DNA from: an uncultured Lachnospiraceae bacterium
GTDB taxonomy: Bacteria; Bacillota; Clostridia; Lachnospirales; Lachnospiraceae
Direction: 5' to 3'
Assembly (NCBI GenBank): GCA_910586555.1
Contig: CAJUJY010000051.1
Span: 1-26,226 of the forward strand
DNA: 26,226 nt
A program made the translations under genes and the position numbers. This document shows positions 21,285 to 26,226 of the stretch, in pieces. How positions within the stretch are numbered: the stretch's first letter is position 1; each line of letters opens with the position of its first letter. Under the pieces are notes generated by a model, which saw nothing but the letters and a program-made list of their open reading frames with translations, made no database searches and was not told the DNA's origin.

Positions 21285-21977
21285 ATGGAAATTTTAAAAA
21301 CACAAAATTTAAAAAAATACTATGGTGTGGGTGAAGTATGTGTTAAGGCACTGGATGGTGTGGATTTTACTGTGGAAAGAGGGGAATTTGTATCAATTAT
21401 TGGCACTTCTGGCAGTGGGAAATCTACACTTTTAAATATGTTAGGCGGGCTTGACCGTCCAACTTCTGGTACTGTAATTGTAGATGGTAAAGATATTTTT
21501 TCATTAAAGGAAGAGGCACTTACAGTTTTCCGCAGAAGGAAAATAGGGTTTGTTTTCCAAAGTTTTAATCTTGTTCCTGTACTTAATGTTTATGAAAATA
21601 TTGTGCTTCCAATAGAACTTGATGGCAATAAAATAGATAAAAATTTTGTAGACAGTGTTGTGCAGGCACTTGGGCTGAAAGATAAAATTTATGCACTTCC
21701 ATCACAGCTTTCAGGAGGCCAGCAGCAAAGGGTGGCCATTGCAAGGGCACTTGCATCAAAACCTGCTATCCTTTTAGCTGATGAACCTACAGGGAACCTT
21801 GATTCAGTTACAAGCCAGGATGTACTTGGGCTTTTAAAAGTTACATGTGCACGCTTTGGGCAGACAATGGTTATGATTACACATAATGAAGAAATTGCAC
21901 AGATGGCAGACCACATTGTGCGCATTGAAGATGGGAAAATTGTAAATAACTACGGGGAGGTGGGTTTTAATGCGTAA
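21285..21977 (+). CDS. ABC transporter ATP-binding protein (MacB/LolD/BceA type)
   Basis: A 230-residue ATPase with all motifs: Walker A GTSGSGKST (40-48), Q-loop Gln92, signature LSGGQQQR (142-149), Walker B ILLADEPTGNLD (162-173) and the switch His200. The TGNLDSVTSQ sequence after Walker B and the short length place it in the MacB/LolD/FtsE/BceA group, which pairs with FtsX-type permeases. ATG 21285 is chosen because AAGGAGGG (21269-21276) is ideally spaced; a longer in-frame frame runs through the upstream hairpin. The stop overlaps the permease start by 8 bases, so the pair is translationally coupled. Its likely role is export of, or defence against, a peptide or envelope-active compound. 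Confidence 0.95.
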   Translation: MEILKTQNLKKYYGVGEVCVKALDGVDFTVERGEFVSIIGTSGSGKSTLLNMLGGLDRPTSGTVIVDGKDIFSLKEEALTVFRRRKIGFVFQSFNLVPVLNVYENIVLPIELDGNKIDKNFVDSVVQALGLKDKIYALPSQLSGGQQQRVAIARALASKPAILLADEPTGNLDSVTSQDVLGLLKVTCARFGQTMVMITHNEEIAQMADHIVRIEDGKIVNNYGEVGFNA

Positions 21978-24576
21978 GGTAAAAAACAAAAAGGCAGTAA
22001 AACGCCTGGCACTTAAGAGTTTTAAGGCAAACCGTACACGCAATACTATTGCGGTTGCTGCTATTGTGCTTACAGCAGTCCTTTTTACAGCAATATTTAC
22101 AATAGGCATTGGCATAATTATACAGACAGAACGAAGCTCAATGTTACAGGCTGGCGGTGATGCACATGGGGCAATTAAAGATGTTACGCAAGATGAGTAT
22201 GATATTTTAAAGAAACACCCATTAATTAAAGAATGTGGCAGGGATATTGTAGTGGCACATTCAGTTAATAATAAAGAATTTTTAAAACGCCATGTAGAAA
22301 TGCATTATATTGATAAGGAATTTTACCCGCACTGGTTTATAGACATTATAGGAGGGAAAGCACCAGAGGCAGCGGATGAAATACTTATGGACGAAAAGTC
22401 ATTACAGCTTCTTGGCATAAAACCAGAAGCAGGCAGCAAGGTTACATTAGAAATCCAGGTATTACAACAGAGTAAACCATTAAAGCGCACATTTACAATA
22501 AGCGGGGTAATAGCATCATCAGAAGCAATGAATGTTGGTTTTGCAATAATGCCACAGGCATATATTGAAAAGTATGCAGATGAAATGGAAGCAGGCAGGA
22601 AAGATGTATTGAGTAATACAGGCAAAATTTCAATGCAGGTTATATTTGCAAATTCAATGAATATACAGGATAAACTTGACCAGGTTATTACAGAAAGCGG
22701 TTTTTCTACCAGCGGGGAATCAGATAATTATATAGAATCTAATGCAAACTGGGCATATATGTCTGGCGGCATGCAAAGTGACCCATTAACAACTATAGGC
22801 ATTGTGGCAGCTCTTCTCCTTGTAATGGTAGCAGGTTATTTAATAATTTATAATATTTTCCAGATTTCAATTATACATGATATACGTTATTATGGGCTTT
22901 TAAAGACAATAGGGACAACAGGGCGCCAGATTAAAAGAATATTGCGTATGCAGGCATTATGGCTGTGTTTTGCAGGTATACCTTTAGGGCTGTTTGGAGG
23001 ATTTTTTGCAGGGAAGTTCTTTTTCCCTATAATATTTTTTACAGGAACAACAGGTACAGAAAGAAACATCAGTATATCTGGTTTTTTAAATCCGTGGATA
23101 TTTATAGGTGCTGCACTGTTTACAATAATAACAGTGTTAATATCAGAATGGAAGCCAGGAAGGATTGCTGCAAAAGTTTCACCTGTTGAGGCGCTCCGTT
23201 ATACAGAACATGGCAAAAAGAATAAAAAGCTTAAAAAAACAACTGATGGTGGCAAAATTACACGTATGGCATTTTCAAACCTTGGAAGAAGCAAGGGCAG
23301 GACAATAATAGTTATATTTTCACTTTCTTTAACAATCGTACTTATGAACAGTGTTTATACAATAACAAACTCCATAAACAGGGAAAACTTCCTGTCCAAA
23401 ATGATTTTAAGTGAATGTATTATTGGAAATGCAGTACTCTGGAATTACCATTACTATCCATATAATGAAAAAGAGGCTGAAGAACAAGGTCTTTCAGAAA
23501 GCTTTATTTCTGAATGTACAAAGCAGGAAGGTTTTAAAGAAGGCGGAAGGATTTATATGTGTGAAAATGTTACTATGCCAGTGGAAAGTTTTGAAATTCC
23601 AGATAATATTGAAAGAGATAAAAATGGTGTGCCAGGAGAATACAGTCCGGAACTGAAAGAATTTTTCCCTTTAGCTGGATATGAGGGAGGGGAATATATT
23701 GCCAGATTACATGGAATAGAGCGTTTTGTCCTGTCTAAAATGACAGTAACAGAAGGTGAAAAGGATAAAGATATAATCTGGGATAAACTACAGACAGGGA
23801 AATATATTATTTATGCTGTAGATGTAGATGATGATAATTCCATAATAGAAAGTTCTGTAAAACACCATGCAGGGGATAAAGTTACTTTAAAATACAATGA
23901 TAAAAATATAAAAGAATATGAAATAATTTCAGTGGTAAAAGGGCACTCTTACAGCCTTACAAGCCGTATGACCAGTAACTTTCCATATTATGCCAGTGCA
24001 GATGAATTTAAGAAAAACCTTTCAGATAAATTTTTAATGAGCTTTCTTTTTGATGTAAAAGAAGGGCAGGAGGATAATATAGAAGAGTTCCTTAAGAATT
24101 ATACATCAGAAGAGGAACCATTAATGTCATATGAATCAAGAAAAACATTTGAAGGCTCCTTTAATGAAATAGTTGGAATGATTACTATAGTTGGAACAAG
24201 CCTTTCTGGAATGATAGGGCTTATTGGAATACTGAACTTTGTAAATATAATTATAACCAGCATAGCAACAAGAAAAAGGGAATTTGCCATGATGGAAGCA
24301 ATAGGAATGACAAAACGCCAGCTTGCAGGAATGTTAAGGGCAGAAGGCATTTATTATGCAGTCTTTTCAATTATATTTTCACTGGCAGCAGGAACAGTAT
24401 TTTCACTTCTTGCACTAAAATCTATAGCAAAAAGCATATGGTTTATACAATATAAATTTACACTTCTGCCAGTAATTATAGCATGTCCTGTATTGCTTGC
24501 ATTTGGAGCATTAGTACCAGGCATAGTTTACAGGCTGCGTAAAAAAGAAAGCATAACAGAGCAGATAAGGGAGTAA
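21970..24576 (+). CDS. FtsX-type ABC transporter permease
   Basis: An 868-residue permease with two FtsX cores. Membrane segments lie at about 26-50, 278-303, 330-358, 370-395, 440-465, 735-765, 795-818 and 833-857, separated by two large extracytoplasmic domains (about 52-275 and 466-734). Both FtsX domains carry the RYYGLLKTIGTTGRQIKRIL and KREFAMMEAIGMTKRQLAGML coupling-helix type motif that contacts the ATPase. The eight-segment, two-ectodomain topology differs from BceB (ten segments, one large loop) and fits the broader MacB-like or lipoprotein/peptide handling group. The start follows GGGGAGGTGGG. The upstream response regulator and kinase are possible controllers. Substrate is unknown. 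Confidence 0.93.
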   Translation: MRKVKNKKAVKRLALKSFKANRTRNTIAVAAIVLTAVLFTAIFTIGIGIIIQTERSSMLQAGGDAHGAIKDVTQDEYDILKKHPLIKECGRDIVVAHSVNNKEFLKRHVEMHYIDKEFYPHWFIDIIGGKAPEAADEILMDEKSLQLLGIKPEAGSKVTLEIQVLQQSKPLKRTFTISGVIASSEAMNVGFAIMPQAYIEKYADEMEAGRKDVLSNTGKISMQVIFANSMNIQDKLDQVITESGFSTSGESDNYIESNANWAYMSGGMQSDPLTTIGIVAALLLVMVAGYLIIYNIFQISIIHDIRYYGLLKTIGTTGRQIKRILRMQALWLCFAGIPLGLFGGFFAGKFFFPIIFFTGTTGTERNISISGFLNPWIFIGAALFTIITVLISEWKPGRIAAKVSPVEALRYTEHGKKNKKLKKTTDGGKITRMAFSNLGRSKGRTIIVIFSLSLTIVLMNSVYTITNSINRENFLSKMILSECIIGNAVLWNYHYYPYNEKEAEEQGLSESFISECTKQEGFKEGGRIYMCENVTMPVESFEIPDNIERDKNGVPGEYSPELKEFFPLAGYEGGEYIARLHGIERFVLSKMTVTEGEKDKDIIWDKLQTGKYIIYAVDVDDDNSIIESSVKHHAGDKVTLKYNDKNIKEYEIISVVKGHSYSLTSRMTSNFPYYASADEFKKNLSDKFLMSFLFDVKEGQEDNIEEFLKNYTSEEEPLMSYESRKTFEGSFNEIVGMITIVGTSLSGMIGLIGILNFVNIIITSIATRKREFAMMEAIGMTKRQLAGMLRAEGIYYAVFSIIFSLAAGTVFSLLALKSIAKSIWFIQYKFTLLPVIIACPVLLAFGALVPGIVYRLRKKESITEQIRE

Positions 24577-24625
24577 ATATGTAAATTGGATAATTTATAG
24601 TTATCCACGGTTTATTTTAAATAAG

Positions 24626-24816
24626 AGGCCAGAATGTTATGTCCTGGCAATTCCAAAGTAATCCTACAGGCAACCCGCTTCCGCTTGGACGGGTTCACGC
24701 AACGGCGCATAGAAACCTAAATGTTTCTGTGAAACAAATATTTCACAGAAACATTGAAGACCAGGTTTAAACGCCAGCGGCCCCGTACAGTTGCCTTTTA
24801 GGATTACATCTGGCCT
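24626..24816 (+). ncRNA. Nested multibranch structured element (candidate ncRNA or mobile palindrome)
   Basis: Nested complementary blocks are AGGCCAGA (24626-24633)/TCTGGCCT (24809-24816), GTAATCCTA (24658-24666)/TAGGATTAC (24799-24807) and AGGCAAC (24668-24674)/GTTGCCT (24790-24796). Inside are a CCCG/CGGG hairpin (24674-24693) and a long arm: GGCG/CGCC (24704-24707, 24772-24775), AAACCT/AGGTTT (24713-24718, 24763-24768), and a perfect 15-bp AATGTTTCTGTGAAA/TTTCACAGAAACATT stem (24720-24755). No coding frame crosses it. I recognise no known family. Confidence 0.55.
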
Positions 24817-25205
24817 TTGCCAGGTAATATACGCTTTGGCAGCTTATATAAATATTTCCTGTGGATTTACTACCTGTTTTAATGGCATTGTGCTGCACTT
24901 GCACATGTAACAGTGCTTAATGACAGTGTAAAAATGCCTTTTACATGTAACATAAAATTTTATTAAAAAATTAAAATACAAGCAAGAAAACTTTCAATTC
25001 CCATATAACGTAGTAACATGCAGACGGTTTTATATATACAAACAAAAAACCAATGCAGTATAACTATAAATTATCCCTTGTTTACATACAATTAAAAATT
25101 TATGAAACGGACATGATTATAATGTCATTTATCTTATGGTATAAAGACCATGAGTTTTCTGGCTGGAACTTTATAAAACAGCCATGCCATTTTTAAGGAC
25201 AATTA
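24817..25205. other. Gene-free AT-rich stretch
   Basis: I see no gene. It contains two direct copies of ACATGTAAC (24903-24911 and 24943-24951) and nothing else I can support. Confidence 0.4.
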
Positions 25206-25235
25206 TTGACAACATTTAAGAGTTATTGTTATTAT
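25206..25235 (+). promoter_or_regulatory. Promoter of the 25330-25983 gene
   Basis: TTGACA (25206-25211) with TTATTA at 17 bases or TATTAT (25230-25235) at 18 bases. The predicted start is near 25242. Confidence 0.55.
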
Positions 25236-25272
25236 ATTATCCTGGACTGGAAATTATAGTTGTTTTATTAAT

Positions 25273-25305
25273 GCTGGCTGGTTTTTGTGACAGCCAGCGC
25301 TGTTT
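25273..25305 (+). terminator. Leader hairpin, possible attenuator
   Basis: GCTGGCTG (25273-25280) and CAGCCAGC (25291-25298) form a perfect 8-bp stem followed by GCTGTTTT, lying between the promoter and the start codon at 25330. Confidence 0.5.
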
Positions 25306-25329
25306 TAAATGTGTAATGGAGATAGTGGC

Positions 25330-25983
25330 ATGATGCGTGAAAGTGTTGCAGTTTTTTATGTTAATGCAAAGGATTACGGAACTGCCTGTAATTATGGCAG
25401 TACAGAAATACTTGTGCAGTATATGGAAAATTATAGTACAGATATGGAAAAAATGGATTTTATTATAATATGTAATAATGATAAATTTATATTAAAAAAT
25501 TTCTGGCAGTTAGATGGAAATAAACTGTTGTATACTTCGTGTTTTGCAGAAAATGGGACAAATATCCCTCTCCAGGCTGTAAGTGTATTGTGTTATGAAT
25601 CAATTATGCATATCAGGCATGGTGCGTATATAAATAGCTCTTTTTTTCTAAAAAATTTCCCATTAAAAAATATAGAATATAATATAAAAATAATTTTAAG
25701 TTGTATAGACTTAATAGAAGGAGTAATCCAGCCAGGTTTTTTTATGGAGCAGTTAGTTATTTTGGAACAAAATACAGAAGATTTTTATTTTAAATCAATT
25801 AATGCAGTTATTAAAAAATATGGCTGGAATAACAAGTGTGGTGCAGGCTTTAAGAAAGCAGCAGGTGAAATCAGGCAGGGATGTTATAATATGATAAACC
25901 TGCTTAAAAATAAAAGGGAATGGAAGAATATATGGAAAGCAGCATATAATATACATAACTTGCCTATCTTGTTAATAAAATAA
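25330..25983 (+). CDS. Unrecognised 217-residue protein
   Basis: I do not recognise this protein. It has no signal peptide or membrane segment. The N-terminal half alternates short beta-like stretches (SVAVFYVNA, DFIIICNNDKFIL), and the C-terminal half is helical, Lys/Asn-rich and basic, ending in EWKNIWKAAYNIHNLPILLIK. Six or more Cys are scattered without a CxxC pair. The sugar-transferase-like word pattern in the N-terminal half is too weak to name a function. ATG 25330 is supported by GGAGA (25318-25322) seven bases upstream; ATG 25309 and ATG 25333 are alternatives. Very AT-rich codons, slightly more so than neighbours. It stands alone between a structured leader and the right-hand terminal repeat. 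Confidence 0.7.
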   Translation: MMRESVAVFYVNAKDYGTACNYGSTEILVQYMENYSTDMEKMDFIIICNNDKFILKNFWQLDGNKLLYTSCFAENGTNIPLQAVSVLCYESIMHIRHGAYINSSFFLKNFPLKNIEYNIKIILSCIDLIEGVIQPGFFMEQLVILEQNTEDFYFKSINAVIKKYGWNNKCGAGFKKAAGEIRQGCYNMINLLKNKREWKNIWKAAYNIHNLPILLIK

Positions 25984-26174
25984 ATAATAAGTTCCCACTT
26001 AATATCTTTATAAATCTTCTATTAAAAAAACTCTGAATTAATGACACATAAAAAATATATTTTATCACAGCCCAGGAAAAAAGCTTATAAAATTAGTATG
26101 TCTGGCTGCCTGTTAAACGGCAACAGGATTTTAGAAGTACTTAAAAATTTATAAAACAGGCGTGTTTGTACGTA

Positions 26175-26226
26175 CACGGAAATCAATTTTCAAAAAGTTA
26201 AAGATAAGATATAATGAAGGCATGGA
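26175..26226. repeat. Right copy of 52-bp terminal inverted repeat with outward promoter
   Basis: Exact reverse complement of positions 1-52. It holds TTTTCA (26187-26192), 17 bases and TATAAT (26210-26215), facing out of the window. A 10-bp palindrome TGTACGTACA (26167-26176) abuts its inner edge on this side only. Confidence 0.9.

Noticed and set aside
20991..24816. The two structured elements as integron attC sites
   Set aside because: Neither shows the paired RYYYAAC/GTTRRRY core ends, and no integron integrase is present.
10055..25014. Shared words ACATGTAAAAGG (10055 and, inverted, 24937-24948) and ACTACGTTAT (about 10074 and, inverted, 25005-25014)
   Set aside because: The two words have different order and spacing in the two places, so they do not define a repeat element.
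1..26226. The whole window as a transposon or insertion sequence because of the terminal inverted repeats
   Set aside because: There is no transposase, integrase or other mobility gene inside, and the content is largely core chromosomal genes (htpG, spo0A, hydE).

Overview
The window looks like chromosomal DNA of a low-GC, anaerobic, spore-forming Firmicute, most likely a gut-type Lachnospiraceae or related Clostridia. The signs are strong AT bias, purine-rich Shine-Dalgarno sites, a Spo0A gene, a [FeFe]-hydrogenase maturase (HydE), a perfect CIRCE heat-shock operator and a surface protein with a BspA-like leucine-rich C-terminus. I can read 17 intact protein genes. There are no rRNA or tRNA genes, no CRISPR array, and no transposase or recombinase gene.

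Layout. (1) 1-1500: a small membrane-anchored protein, then a PnuC-type transporter behind a leader that can fold into an H-type pseudoknot plus a terminator-like hairpin. (2) 1541-3880: htpG, with a promoter bracketed by one perfect and one degenerate CIRCE. (3) 3914-9312: an MMPL/RND exporter, an exported Leu/Gly heptad-repeat partner and a TetR repressor. The promoter carries two near-identical palindromes, the probable TetR operators. (4) 9313-10260: about 950 bp without genes. It contains a 28-bp inverted repeat pair flanking a 293-bp segment with a perfect consensus promoter that points away from the next gene, a large secreted surface protein (10261-12756). This is the main discovery candidate: a phase-variable invertible promoter seen in its OFF orientation. 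(5) 12848-14585, minus strand: hydE overlapping a winged-helix regulator with a degenerate receiver. (6) 14841-17444: a soluble LytS-like kinase, a receiver/SARP-like regulator, and spo0A. (7) 17594-20981: a DnaK paralogue in one unit with an OmpR-family regulator and a soluble kinase. (8) 20991-24816: a MacB/FtsX-type ABC transporter bracketed by two large non-coding structured elements. One is a 127-nt, fully paired four-way junction; the other is a roughly 190-nt nested multibranch structure. (9) 25206-25983: an unrecognised protein.

The first and last 52 bases of the window are perfect reverse complements. Each copy carries an outward-facing promoter-like sequence, so the window is bounded by an inverted repeat. 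This may be real biology or the edge of a repeat at which an assembly stopped.

The common theme is signal-responsive control: three kinase/regulator or orphan regulator sets, the sporulation master regulator, two chaperones, a self-regulated efflux operon and a probable ON/OFF surface antigen. Functions are assigned from motifs read by eye; no database search was run.
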